Position numbers and translations under genes: made by a program
In this document: in pieces, positions 26,601 through 35,560 of the stretch
Layout: every line of letters begins with the position of its first letter
How positions within the stretch are numbered: the first letter of the stretch is position 1
Notes under the pieces: model-generated
What the model was told of the DNA's origin: nothing
What the model saw: the letters and a program-made list of their open reading frames with translations, nothing else
The model's database searches: none
Origin: Tretioscincus oriximinensis
Taxonomy: Eukaryota > Chordata > Lepidosauria > Squamata > Gymnophthalmidae
Reading direction: 5' to 3'
DNA length: 64,000 bases
Assembly: GCA_022410635.1 (NCBI GenBank)
Contig: JAJVDF010000258.1
Span: 1,042,873-1,106,872, forward strand

Positions 26601-27954
26601 ATACTCTTAGTGTCCATAAACCTGTCTAGTCCTGTCTTGAAACTATCCAAGCTGTTAGCTACCACTACCTCTTCAGGAAGTATCAAGAGGTCCATCCTAG
26701 TAGCTATTACGGATTGCATGCGACTGGATTGCTTTTCAATCAAATGTCATGCATGATGACCCCTACTTCAGTGAGGTGTTGCAAAGCTATTGCCAGAGCT
26801 TGTTCTCTAATACTATTTATACAATTGATTGAATTTATTTATTTCTATTCCTGTTCTGATTTTTCCATGTTTCTCTCACACCTTTCTTGTTGTTTTTAGT
26901 GGAACTAACATTATTTTTAAGTTTCATGCTTAATTTAAAGTTCAGTACAGATACAAAATTTACTGTATTCATTTTCCATTCTATCTTGATCGATTTTCTA
27001 TTTAAATCATACTCTATTTCAATCAAGCATACCAACTGAAAAGGATATCTTGAGTTATATATTTCGTTCTATTTGTTAGCCTAGTCTACCCCATCCCCCT
27101 TGCTTTTTTAGGGTGAACTGGCTTTTGTCTTTTCAATCTGAATTTTAGCCCTGAAATCATATTAACTCTGTTTTCATTATGGATACTTTTAAGTACTCAT
27201 TTTCTTTAACACAATTCTCAGACCTGCTTCCCTATTTATTCCTATTCTTTCTTCATAAACTTGTATCGATCATCATAATTTCTGATTTTTCTGTGAGTTA
27301 ACATTTATTCCTTTCAGATAAATGGAATGAGTATTTTTGTGATACAGACTTTCACTAGAAGCTCCATTTTTAGGGATCATTTAGATAAAGGGAAATGGGA
27401 AAGAACTTATCACTACTGATAGACTAAAATTATGGTAGCCATAAAGCTGTGACCCATCATGGACATGCATGTATCTATTTAATTTCTTTTGTTTTTGTTG
27501 GTAAGACTAGAAATTGTCAGAATTACCAGAAATTGTCAGAATTTCTTGGAGCCTGTTGTTAGAGCTTGTACAGAAACGCAAGCATTAAGGGTTAGTATTT
27601 AATTTTAATCTGCATCTTAGTCCTGATATTAATTGCCAGGTTTGTTTGGAAATTATCTTGATACAATCCAGTTGACATTGCACATCTAAGTTGTTCAGTT
27701 GTAAAAACATTGAAAATGCATGCGGCAATTCTCCGTACGATATTATCGTGCATGATTTCTTTTCCTTTTTTTAAATAGAGTTCAAAAGAAAATCCTTCTC
27801 TATAGACCATCAGAGCACTTCCAAGCAAACTCCACGTTCACAACCAAGAGATGAAGACTTTGAAGGTGCTCCGTGGAATTGCGAGAGCTGTACTTTTTTG
27901 AATCACCCAGCCCTGAATCGCTGTGAGCAATGTGAAATGCCAAGATATGCCTGA
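11571..27954 (+). CDS. TAB3: TAB3, TGF-beta-activated kinase 1 binding protein 3 (whole coding span, six exons)
   Basis: TAB3 is a cytoplasmic adaptor. It binds Lys63-linked ubiquitin chains and brings the kinase TAK1 (MAP3K7) to activated TRAF complexes in NF-kB and JNK signalling. The joined exons (11571-11672, 16993-18442, 19576-19736, 21969-22062, 22433-22516, 27779-27954) total 2067 nt, 688 residues plus stop, close to the roughly 712 of human TAB3. Visible domains are an N-terminal CUE domain (about residues 8-52, [10 protein letters not shown], then NNNNLDACC), a long Pro/Ser/Gln-rich linker, a TAK1-binding coiled coil (about 520-580), and a C-terminal NZF finger with C-x2-C-x10-C-x2-C. 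It is TAB3 rather than TAB2 because of [34 protein letters not shown] and the [16 protein letters not shown] segment. All exon phases agree, and no frame breaks are seen. Confidence 0.95.
11891..12180 (-). mobile_element. tRNA-derived SINE, antisense
   Basis: Begins with an expanded (GAA)n run and then TTTTTATACC, TTCTTTCCTGAAGGGACTC and CAGCTTACAAG, the complement of the SINE 3' part. The head end is diverged. Confidence 0.6.
12181..14007. other. TAB3 intron, no recognised feature
   Basis: AT-rich intronic sequence. I see no exon or identifiable repeat. Confidence 0.4.
14016..14682. mobile_element. hAT-type non-autonomous element (outer of nested pair)
   Basis: Terminal inverted repeats CAGAGGTTTCAAACTGGTGG and the complement of CTACCAGTTTCACACCTCTC. 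They are flanked by an 8-bp duplication, ATCTATGG (14008-14015) and ATCTGTGG (14683-14690), with one mismatch. An 8-bp duplication and a CAG-start end are typical of hAT. It is interrupted by a second element at 14127-14642. Confidence 0.75.
14127..14642. mobile_element. hAT-like non-autonomous element nested in the previous one
   Basis: Ends are TAGGCTGACCAGATG and the complement of ATCTGGTCAGTCTA. They are flanked by a perfect 8-bp duplication GTTCAGGA (14119-14126 and 14643-14650). No coding capacity. A second copy of this family is at 63305-63503. Confidence 0.78.
14850..15360 (+). promoter_or_regulatory. LTR-like module: CCAAT, TATA and AATAAA in one short unit
   Basis: CCAAT (15019-15023) is followed by TATAAA (15042-15047). 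About 275 bp later comes AATAAA (15320-15325), just before a T-rich stretch. This spacing is what a solo LTR of a retroelement would show. No matching TG/CA ends or target duplication were found, so an intronic promoter-like segment is an alternative. Confidence 0.4.
15361..16261. other. TAB3 intron, unidentified
   Basis: A locally GC-richer block (15380-15700) of unknown origin that may belong with the LTR-like module, then unique sequence. Confidence 0.35.
16262..16425 (-). mobile_element. CR1 LINE 3' end, antisense
   Basis: AGAACATAGGAATGTAAGGG, GCTGAATCAGG and CATCCTGTCTCACACCAGGG are the complement of the CR1 3' end. Confidence 0.65.
16993..18442 (+). CDS. TAB3: TAB3 large central exon
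   Basis: The acceptor is TTTTTTTTCCTTGCAG; the donor is CTCAAG before GTAAGC. It carries 1450 nt and ends in phase 1. An open frame reaches back to an ATG at 16816, but family homology ([16 protein letters not shown]) begins exactly at the splice site, so the upstream part is intron. The exon completes the CUE domain and then gives the Pro/Ser/Gln/Tyr-rich linker, which contains repeated [10 protein letters not shown] and PSSSPSR stretches. Near its end is the family-conserved [20 protein letters not shown] and a Ser-rich [13 protein letters not shown] segment. Confidence 0.95.
19235..19506. repeat. LINE tails, both orientations
   Basis: 19235-19345 is an antisense L2/CR1-group tail (TTATTTATTTATTTACATTT, then CCCAAAAGTCTCGGGGC). 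19440-19506 is a sense tail (CCCAAGACCTACAGGTACAG, ending AAATAAATAAA). It lies in the intron just before the coiled-coil exon. Confidence 0.55.
19576..19736 (+). CDS. TAB3: TAB3 coiled-coil exon
   Basis: The acceptor is TGCATTGTCCTAG and the donor is CCAACT before GTAAGT; 161 nt. It encodes [17 protein letters not shown] onward through [20 protein letters not shown], a charged heptad-rich coiled coil that in this family binds TAK1. Confidence 0.95.
20060..20265 (-). mobile_element. CR1 LINE 3' end, antisense
   Basis: GGGGCTCTGCTGAATCAGAT, then CATTCTGTCTCATATAATGG and CCCACAG: the complement of the CR1 3' region, without the tail. Confidence 0.6.
20335..20695 (+). mobile_element. Older CR1 LINE 3' end
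   Basis: Motifs AGACTAAGAGGAGACCTGAT, AGTCTTCAAACAGAGGCTGG, GGGTTGGACTATGTGATCCT and the terminal TCTATGATTCTGTGA define a CR1 subfamily. It differs from the CTTATGTTCTTATG-tailed copies and resembles the bird CR1 tail ATTCTATGATTCT. Confidence 0.8.
21052..21270. repeat. LINE tail (antisense) joined to SINE 3' end (sense)
   Basis: 21052-21165 is an antisense L2/CR1-group tail. 21186-21270 is the + strand SINE 3' part (AAGCTGCTTTGAGTCCCTTT, then AAAACCCAGTTCTTCTTC). Confidence 0.55.
21969..22062 (+). CDS. TAB3: TAB3 exon, second half of coiled coil
   Basis: The acceptor is TTCTCTTAACAAG and the donor is CTAGAG before GTAAGC; 94 nt. It encodes [20 protein letters not shown] and the following [11 protein letters not shown], matching the TAB2/TAB3 TAK1-binding region. 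Confidence 0.95.
22433..22516 (+). CDS. TAB3: TAB3 exon encoding [19 protein letters not shown]
   Basis: The acceptor is TTCTTTTATTAAAAG and the donor is AAAAAG before GTGAGT; 84 nt (28 codons), so skipping it would keep the frame. It encodes the proline-rich [12 protein letters not shown] segment just before the zinc-finger exon. Confidence 0.93.
22748..24075 (-). mobile_element. L2/CR1-group LINE ORF2 C-terminal region, split by another LINE
   Basis: Read on the minus strand, the 24073-23750 part encodes [20 protein letters not shown] and ends [15 protein letters not shown] ([11 protein letters not shown]). The 23713-23456 part encodes [20 protein letters not shown] and GLLVVPPL. These are the end of the reverse transcriptase and the C-terminal domain of Jockey-group LINEs. 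The 3' tail lies at 22748-22869 and is separated by a + strand LINE fragment (22870-23297). Several frameshifts and stops make it dead. Confidence 0.82.
22870..23297 (+). mobile_element. LINE 3' end inserted into the minus-strand LINE
   Basis: The + strand frame encodes [20 protein letters not shown] followed by [17 protein letters not shown], the extreme C-terminus of an L2/CR1-group ORF2. A 3'UTR ending GGTGGGCGAGTATAAATC follows. On both sides the sequence continues the antisense LINE. Confidence 0.75.
24487..25520 (+). mobile_element. CR1 LINE 3' end inserted in the mariner relic
   Basis: Starts near AAGGAATCGAAAACAAGTCA and includes AAAGGGCAACAAGAATCATC, GGTCATTGGCATGTGGAATT and AACTAGATGGGCTTCAGCCT. 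The tail is split: the main part ends at 25205, and GTTTTATGTTCTTATG resumes at about 25504 after the SINE. It is the best-preserved CR1 copy here. Confidence 0.82.
25206..25500 (-). mobile_element. tRNA-derived SINE inserted in the CR1 tail
   Basis: Begins GAAGAAGAAGAATTGGG (complement of the (TTC)n tail). It ends in the complement of a tRNA-like head (TTCCTTAGCGACTGAGCTAT). It interrupts the CR1 tail, giving a three-level nest. Confidence 0.78.
26212..26375 (-). mobile_element. CR1 LINE 3' end, antisense, tail missing
   Basis: TTGAATTGGGCCACAGCCCA, TCCAGCATTCTGTCTCACAC and the following ORF2-derived sequence match the complement of the CR1 family. Confidence 0.7.
26376..26705 (-). mobile_element. 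CR1 LINE 3' end, antisense, with tail
   Basis: Begins CATAAGAACATAAGAACATA, the complement of the tail repeat. CTGGATCAGGCCACAGCCCA and GAAACTATCCAAGCTGTTAG follow. It abuts the preceding antisense copy. Confidence 0.78.
26706..27778. other. TAB3 last intron, 3' half
   Basis: AT-rich unique sequence with no recognised repeat. A short TAB3 exon for the missing linker was looked for here and not found. Confidence 0.4.
27779..27954 (+). CDS. TAB3: TAB3 last coding exon with NZF zinc finger
   Basis: The acceptor is TTTTTTTAAATAG and the stop is TGA at 27952-27954. It encodes a short variable lead ([16 protein letters not shown]) and then [19 protein letters not shown] and the NZF finger. The four zinc cysteines are C-x2-C-x10-C-x2-C, and the Thr-Phe pair that contacts ubiquitin is present (ESCTFLNHP). 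The lead is about 25 residues shorter than in human TAB3, so a short exon may be missing here or may have been lost. Confidence 0.93.
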
Positions 27955-30523
27955 ATTGATAGTGGTCTGCTTTGGATATTTGAAGGCTTTTGAGTACACA
28001 CCTATAGGAGAAGACTGTGCGCGGCACCTTTCCGTCACGTACTGTAGACGTTTGCCAACCAGTTGTTTTAAAATCTTTCTTGTACTCATGCTGCACTAAA
28101 GAATACCTTTATCCTGATGTGGCAAGGAAGGCTGAAAAAGATACCGTCAGTCCAGAAAAGGACTCCCTCGGTAAAGAATGTATACAGGGGAGCACAGGAC
28201 TGCTGCTGCTCTCGCCCTTATAAGTTCACTTGCTGGGTTTATTACCCTTATATATATTTTTATAAACATAGAACTATTACTTTGCGGTGTGGAGTGTTAC
28301 AGGTATCCAGATAAACTGTGAAAATCGGAACTGTTAATCTGACCACAGCCAGCTGGAAAACAAAAGACTGCTGATCTTTCCAGATTGTAAACTACTGAAG
28401 ATGTATGGGTGGGTTGGGGGAATCATAAAGCAAAAAAAGGGTATTTGTAAATGCTGCTTTTTCAGGGTAATTTAAAAGTACACAATTGCTGTTTTGAAGT
28501 TGTAAATCACAGTGAAGAAAGAAGTACTGTATGAGCCTTATTTATAGAGTACAATCAGAGGTGATTCTGTAATCCCTTTTGCTTGTACAGCGCTCACCAA
28601 GTCATGTTAACACTGGTAATTAAGTCATTATACCATATTACAGAGGAAAACCAATAGTGCTGCATGCTTTTATTAGGCCATTGTGTTTTAAAGCTGAGAG
28701 CAAATTAAGCTTTTCTAAATGACCTTCCCTCAAAACTGTGCTTGATGACAGTAAAGCAGACATATGCCAAATGCAGAACTGTTCCAAATTCTCTTTGGAA
28801 CCCTTGAGCTCAGCCATCATTATGTATGAGAAGTGTTTGCACCCTGTTCCTTAGGCCTTTTCAGCTTCCAATTATGTGAAGAATTCATAATGTTTACAGC
28901 ACAGAAGGTACTTTGTGCCCCCATTCTGATTTAGCTGAAAACTAGTAATCACTATTAGCTCTTCAATAAAGGTTTATTTGCACATTGTCAATAAACCCAG
29001 CCTGTGTTAATGAGTAAGAGTAGTGGCTCTAGGTATGCGTTTTTAAAAAAAATACAAAAATTGACCCGGTAACACAGAACAAAAATATGGAATTGTATTG
29101 CACCTGTTAAGCATCTGGTTATTAAAAAGGAGGATGTGTGATTTATCTGAGTGCTAGGTTGCTTAAATAAACCACTCTTGTGAAGGCATCCCGGTTTTCC
29201 AGTTGTTTCATTATAAACATTTTCAGGAACAATCGGGACATCTTTTTCACTGTTAATAAAACACTGGAATATGGCTTCCGTCTAGCATTATTTCTCTCCC
29301 TTCACATCTTGTCTGTGTAAATGATTCCTCCCCTCAAATAAAATCTTTTCGCGCGCACAGATTTTTGCCATTCTAAGTAAAATTTAACTGCTTTGTAAAA
29401 TTAAGTGATACCTGCTTGATATTAAGGGTAACAATGAAGTTTGAGACATTACAGTTTTGACATTGGTTTTGTTTTAAAATGCTGTTTTTTGCACTGTTAC
29501 AAATGTAATCTTTGCGTCTCAGAAACACAGAGCGTGGCCTGCTCTTCTGTTTTTACCGACTGGGAACTTAATTGTCGTATTTTGTTTTTAATCATCAATA
29601 TCATTGTGTCTCTTATTGGTACTTAATAGAAGTTTGTACAAAGTGGGAGNTTCATCCAAGCTGAAGAGAAACCAGTAGGATTTTTCATGGCCATACCTTT
29701 TAATAGTGAGATTTTAATTGTGTAGTGAGAGTTGTGATTTATTATAGATCACACTGCAAAAATGTGTTGTATGAATTACTGCCTGGCAGTTGCAGAAACT
29801 AGCCACTGTGCAATTCCTCGGTCACAATTTATGTAACACCCAAGTTTCTAGAAATGGAACTTCTGAGTTCCAGGAATACTGAGTGTACCGTGATTAGTTC
29901 CTATTCTACAGACGCCTCTACAGTCACTGGTGGGGTGGGGGTCAGGTTAAGAATAGAAATAGTATGCTTGAAAGGTAGGTATAACCTTCCACATAAGTTT
30001 GATTACAAACTTTTTTTATTGGAACTATTGCTTGCAGCTTTTCAGTTTGGGTGCAATCTGTATGAAGTGTGAGCTTTCTGGAATCCAAAGTGTATCTGGA
30101 ATCTGTACCATTTGCTCACGGGATACCCTGTTGTACGTGCNTGGTAACTGCATTAGAGACGAAAGTGTGGAAAAACACTGCAGTACTGCGCACTGTATCT
30201 GTGAAGTTCTCGTGGAGGACCAATTTCATTTTAGATGTAATTCCTCCGAATGGAATGGAAGGCAAGAAGATTGTATTTACTTGTAAAACAACACTGTAAT
30301 GTCTACAACCGCAGTTAAGTTTGGAAACGTTAAATATGCATGTAAGATTTCAATTTCCCTATGAAAATCAGCTGTGAACAGGGGAGCTTTGATTATGCCA
30401 TGTTAAAGATTAATTGCATAAAACTGGCAAAGGGGCTAGAGAGACTGTAGAAAAGAAGTGGCATAAGCTTTTGTTCAGCAAAGGAGCTAGCAGCACTTTG
30501 AGACTGACTTGAGAAAAGTGGTT

Positions 30524-30562
30524 GGCATAAGCTTTCGTAGACAGGTCTACTTCTTCAGATGC
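30524..30562 (-). ncRNA. Hammerhead-ribozyme-like motif, palindrome left arm
   Basis: The mirror image of the right-arm motif and identical in its core. On the minus strand: GCAT, CTGAAGA (30558-30552), hairpin, GAAA (30536-30533), AGCT, then ATGCC. Confidence 0.52.
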
Positions 30563-30898
30563 TGAGGGACTAATGTCAGGGTCAGGTATTTATAGGGAAA
30601 TGTGTATGGGAGAAGACAAAGCATTTGATTGATTCTCGAGGTGTTGAATTGCAGGTAAATAGCAGGAACTAATCTCCTTAAAAAAAACAGGTAAATAGCA
30701 GGAACTAATCATCTTATGTAAAAAAGTCCCAGGGACTTTTTTACATAAGAGGATTAGTTCCTGCTATTTACCTGTTTTTTTAAGGAGATTAGTTCCTGCT
30801 ATTTACCTGCAATTCAACACCTCCCTACAGTTGCATATGCTTTGTCTTCTCCCATACACATTTCCCTATAAATACCTGACCCTGACATTAGTCCCTCA

Positions 30899-30937
30899 GC
30901 ATCTGAAGAAGTAGACCTGTCTACGAAAGCTTATGCC
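30899..30937 (+). ncRNA. Hammerhead-ribozyme-like motif, palindrome right arm
   Basis: Stem I is GCAT (30899-30902) with ATGC (30933-30936). The core is CTGAAGA (30903-30909). Stem II is GTAGA (30911-30915) with TCTAC (30920-30924). Then come GAAA (30925-30928) and a self-complementary AGCT (30928-30931). The predicted cleavage follows T30932. One extra A (30910) sits between core and stem II, a departure from the consensus. Because stem III is self-complementary, activity would probably need two molecules. Confidence 0.55.
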
Positions 30938-32970
30938 AACCACTTTTCTCAAGTTAGTCTCAAAGTGCTGCTAGCNCCTTTGCTGGACTTTCTGCTAGAC
31001 TAACACGGCTATTTCTCTGAAAATAAGCTTTTGTTGACACGTCTATGTTTCTATGAAAGCTTATGCCACTTACTTTTCTACTGTTAGTCTCTAAATGCTA
31101 ATACCCTTTTGCTGGACTTTCTACTAGACCAACNCGGCTATTTCTCAGAAATTGCATAAAATTGATTCATGTTTCAATAACCCCCTTTAGGTTGCATAAT
31201 ATTCCCATGGTACACTGCCANTTATCTGACCATGGAAATGTGTCAATTTATGAGTGATAGAAATTCAGGATATGGTATTTTAAAAATTATGCTCTCGGGC
31301 TGCAGTCACATCTAAATTTTAATCCACCTTTAGTCCGCTTTCAGAATGGAAGAACACATCATTAAAGTGAATAGTTATTTTCTTTCCAAATAAAGATCGG
31401 TTTTCTGAGTTAGAGAATGCTGAAGTACTGCAGCTTGACCCTTCTGGACTTTCTCATTCTGAACGTTGATTGAAGCTGCAACCCTTTTTACTCATAGGTA
31501 ACCTTTTCCCTCTCCATAATACTTGGGTCTATTTGGACATACCTTTCTCATTTCTGTTTATAAATGCGTATTTTATATTTAACTGCTGTTATTTCCTTTT
31601 TACACTTAAAATGCAAATGTTCCTCCACATGTAAAACACCTTGTGGTAAAAGAATGTAGCAAACCAAAATTACACTCTGTATTTGGATGTATGGTGGAAG
31701 TTACAAGCTAGTTAGGTAATAAAGGAGCAAAGAAAAAATGTTTTGTGAAATAGATAAAATGAGAAGAGTGTTCATTGGATGTATGTGTTTGTGTGTTTTC
31801 CCCATATCTATGCCTGATGTGAGAATCAAGTATCATTTTTAAAGAGCTGGTCTCATTTGTAGTATCAAATTATGTTTTCTTTCAGTTCCTGTTGATATCT
31901 TTTCTTCATTTTTCTCACCAATTTGATTGTAGACCTTTTTAAACATTATTTGAATTGGTAGAGCTTAGAATCAGAGCAAAATTTTGAAGAGGAAAATGGA
32001 ATTGAGGCCTTGACTTGTTAGCTTTTGAAATGACAGCATAGCCTTTTATATGGATTCCGTGTTATGTTATAGTATGCAATAGCTAGTTGGGTTTTCAGTC
32101 CCTTTCTTTACCTTCTCGTGCTATAAGACTATAGAGAAATGTGCAGAGAAATAAAGGTATATTGTGCCAACCCTGCCTCTTGTGTCCGCTGCATGTTTTC
32201 CAGTCATTGTTCAGGCTTGCTATGTGTTTGAGCAGAAGGCATTACAGTCCTGTTACTTGTGGGTTAGTCTGTTTTTATAAGTGATCAAAGATCACTAATA
32301 TGATATTCTAAATATAAGTTCTTTGAACAGATACCATATATTTTATGTAACAAAAACAATGTAGTTAATCTCTAGTTTCCGTTGTTGAATTCCTGTCTAT
32401 TTCTTCATGATACAACAAAACTGTGTTCTTTTTAATTGAGTATTCCTTGAATTTGAGATTTGTGTATAGTGTGAATGAAAAAGAAAACTATTACTAAAAA
32501 ATGTAAACGCATGATGAGATTTAGAGTGTGCATCAATGCCAGATACCGTATGATGGAATGCAGTAAAATAATATGACACAGAAGATGTAGTTAATGTTTC
32601 TTCTCACGTGTAGGGAGTCTATTTTGAAAGGTAAGTTGTTTTCTTCTGTCAATGTAGTATCAAGGCTTTTTTTTAGAAAAATCAACTATGCACCTCTTCT
32701 TAAGAGTTAAACTATCTTTTTAGGGTGCACACGAAAGGGGAAAAAACAGCAAGGGAAGCTTACCAGTAGCCCCTCAAAAGGGCTTCCTTTTGTGGCAGTG
32801 GCGATCGGATGAGGGAATCCTCTAAACCCCGTCGCCATGCCAGGGCAGCTGGGCGCTCTTGCCCGGCAGTCGTCCCCCTAGCTGCCCTGTCGCAGCCGGG
32901 AGTGACGACTTCTGGGAGCGACGCCCCTTTAAAGGGTGACGCTGGCAAAGCACAAACAATCCTTATGGCT

Positions 32971-33656
32971 GTGTTAGCCCAGGAAACAATATTGTGCATC
33001 CTGTATTTCACAACACTTTAACAGGACAGAGACGAGCTGTCCAAATCATAGAGATGAGTTACATTCTGGCTACTGAACTCTACGAACCTGTAATGCTAAG
33101 CATGTTCAGTGGGGTCCAGGAGGAAGAGTATGAGAATCTGTTTCTGAGATCCGACAGGCAAAAGCTTAGAAGGGGAATAAGGGGGCGTTTTAGTAGCAGG
33201 TTGGAAAATACCAGCAATCAGGAGTTGACTCTTACCCTTTTGTTACTAATGCAAAGCAAAAGCTAGTGAATCCTCCATTTGGCCATGTAGCCCAAAGAGG
33301 AAGGAAAAGGAACATCGTGCTAAGAAAGAGGTAAGTTTTTGTTGTATGTCTGCACCCTTAAAGAAAGAGAAAGCACATTACCCATCTTTTTCTTTAGCAG
33401 CTTCCTGAACATTTGTAAGAGTTCACCATGCCTCATTGAATTGTGGTTTGAAGCAATTAAAAAACCACTGATATCCAAAGGAATCGTGTGGCAGGGCTTA
33501 CTACATCCGATTATTTTAATTCCTTTGTAAATACATGTAAGGTTTGTTTTTAACTCATGGATGTTGTAATTTTACATTGAATGAAGACTGCTTCCTTACG
33601 TTTGACAGATGTGTTGTGAAATACAGGATGCACAATATTGTTTCCTGGGCTAACAC
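32971..33656. repeat. 46-bp perfect inverted repeat, arms 594 bp apart
   Basis: 32971-33016 and 33611-33656 are exact reverse complements (GTGTTAGCCCAGG at one outer end, CACAACAC at the inner end). The pair lies in the presumed TAB3 3'UTR. No flanking duplication was found and the interior is not recognised. Confidence 0.8.
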
Positions 33657-34775
33657 CACCTTTAGACAGCCCACCTAAAATTTCATCTTAGAAATCTCCA
33701 GAACCTCTGGTTTGGATTTGATCAGAAAGTCTTGTAACTAAAATTACACTGTGAAAGTAGAAGTAGGGTAAGAAACTATTGGATAGAATTTGTTTCAAGC
33801 CTTTTAATCTTGTATTAACAAATGCAGTTCCCCCTTATTGCAGCCTCCACTTACAGATGGAAGGAATTCCAAAGTAAGTGACTAATCTCCCGTATTTTAC
33901 TACTCCAAAGTTTTTTAGGCACAATATTGCATTTGTGCTTGCATTTTTTCTTAAAGCAGTAACTGCCAATGCTGTATCTGTTGTGTGATGCCTTCTGTTC
34001 TTCTCAAATGCTTGTACAATGAACTTGAATGATGTATGTTATTTCCATTTACTGGAATTCATTCCAAATACTCCATGGCTGAATTTACATGAATGAAAGA
34101 AACTTTATTTTACACACACATACCTCAAAAAATGATCATGGAAAATGCTTATACAGAGTTTAATAAAAACATTTTTTTAACATTATAAACGCCACGGATG
34201 CTTTCCTTGTTCAGCGTGTGCTGGAGTGATTATTCCCAGGCAATAATGATTTTGCTGAAGTTGACAAAAACTCCTTTTTTAGGCGCACTGGAAGAAAAAG
34301 TTGTAAGTTAGCAACGTGTCCATGTCTCGTGATAAAATGTCTAGGAAGCACAATTAATTTGGTGGACCAATAAAAATCAATGAAATACAGTTATTCTAGC
34401 TTACAAACACTTCAGGAAAGATGAAAAGAAGTTATTTGAGTCTGATGTAGCCTTGTACATTAAGGAGAAAAAAATAAAAGTTAATAAACTAAAATGTCTT
34501 GATAATTCAGGCACTTCTACAAAGGCATAGGTATGAATACTAGGCTAAATGGTTAACTTAATGTTAGGGGCAAATAATCATCTTCCTAACTAAATACCGA
34601 AGGATGATTGGCAACTGGAAAATTAGGTTGGGGACGGGGGAAGAAAGAAAAGGACTGTTATGATGAGCAACTGCTCTATCCTCATAGATTGAGGATAGAT
34701 TGTTTGATTAGAGGAACCTGTTAAACATTTTTTGGATATGATCATTTTTCCTTAGAACTGTGGAACCATCTAGGG

Positions 34776-34971
34776 CAGGGGTGGGCAATTAATTTTTCCC
34801 ACGGGGCCGCATGAGAAGTTGGGGTGGTTTTAGAGGGCCGGATTAATATAGTTAACTCAGTTCTACCCAATACTGTATATAAGTCTGAGCTAAGAGGGGC
34901 AGGCCGGGCGGGCCGGTCAGAGACAGTAGGAGGGCTGCATGTGGCCCTCGGGCCACCCTTGCCCAGGTCTG
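34776..34971. mobile_element. hAT-type MITE
   Basis: The ends CAGGGGTGGGCAA and the complement of TTGCCCAGGTCTG are inverted repeats. They are flanked by a perfect 8-bp duplication ATCTAGGG (34768-34775 and 34972-34979). It is CpG-rich inside (GGCCGGGCGGGCCGG). The GGGGTGGGCAA..GGCCGC pattern is a familiar hAT MITE style in amniotes. Confidence 0.85.
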
Positions 34972-35149
34972 ATCTAGGGGGTGAGAGATTCTTGACCATA
35001 TCTAAGTATTGCTAAAAATATGGAACAAAGGTTTGTGATTGATTCAATAGAAAGAGTAGCCACTATGCAATTGCATTCACCGTTAATATAGATAGCAAAT
35101 TGCAAACTTAATTTAACTTTCTGAAAGGAAACTTCCTGAAAAAGAGGAA

Positions 35150-35560
35150 ATTGGTAAAAAGAAAATATAAAGTTAAGAATCAATCACTCCAAAATGCACT
35201 TATAAGCACAGTCATAAAAAAATCAATTAAAATGCATATGCAAATGGAAAAAGACACAGCCAAGTCCAACAGAGCACCCATGCACTGCATTAAAAACAAA
35301 AACAGAAAAGGAAAAGCTAGTTCAAATGCGAAGAAAAAATAAATTTTGTCAGAACAAATGCAAGACAACCAATCAGAGATGCTAAGAAAGATTTTGACAA
35401 GAGCACTTTGCTAAAAGCAAAATAAATAACATCAGAAGTAGAAATCCAACCAGAAAGCCAGTTTGAGCCATAGGATGGCAATAGATTGAGAAGGTCACAG
35501 AATTTATATTGAGATTAAATTAATTATTTTGCCTCAATTTTCAGTGATGGGGCTAGATGC
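35150..35560 (+). mobile_element. CR1 LINE internal ORF2 fragment
   Basis: GATGCTAAGAAAGATTTTGA, GAGCACTTTGCTAAAAGC and TTTTGCCTCAATTTTCAGTG match the CR1 region between endonuclease and reverse transcriptase. No open frame remains. Confidence 0.6.

Larger units (their letters stand above)
30476..31022. mobile_element. Inner palindromic element with hammerhead-like motifs in both arms
   Basis: A 547-bp near-perfect inverted repeat. It starts CAGCAAAGGAGCTAGCAGC; its centre is near 30735 (CCCAGGGACTTTTT); it ends with a unique tail CTAGACTAACACGGCTATTT. A perfect 13-bp duplication ATAAGCTTTTGTT flanks it (30463-30475 and 31023-31035). Each arm holds a CTGAAGA core, a hairpin and GAAA (minus strand 30562-30524, plus strand 30899-30937). 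The duplication length and the missing coding region suggest a retrotransposed, non-autonomous element. Confidence 0.82.
30424..31149. mobile_element. Outer palindromic element, hammerhead family, flanked by 12-bp duplication
   Basis: The left arm (from CTGGCAAAGGGGCTAG) and right arm (ending GGACTTTCTACTAGACC and CTATTTCTCAG) are inverted copies of one another. A perfect duplication AATTGCATAAAA lies at 30412-30423 and 31150-31161. It was later split by the younger palindrome at 30476-31022. No coding capacity. Confidence 0.8.
27955..34200 (+). other. TAB3: TAB3 3'UTR and downstream, several poly(A) signals
   Basis: After the stop codon, AATAAA occurs at 28965, 28990, 29166, 29337, 32150 and 34162. 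The 32150 signal has a TGTGTC element about 25-30 nt downstream, which makes it a good candidate. TAB3 mRNAs in other vertebrates have long 3'UTRs. Apart from the palindromic elements at 30424-31161, most of this stretch shows none of the local repeat families, which fits a constrained UTR. The true 3' end is unresolved. Confidence 0.55.

Noticed and set aside
30709..30757. A perfect hairpin with CCCAGGGA centre as a terminator or CRISPR-like repeat
   Set aside because: It is simply the centre of the 547-bp palindromic element in a vertebrate genome.
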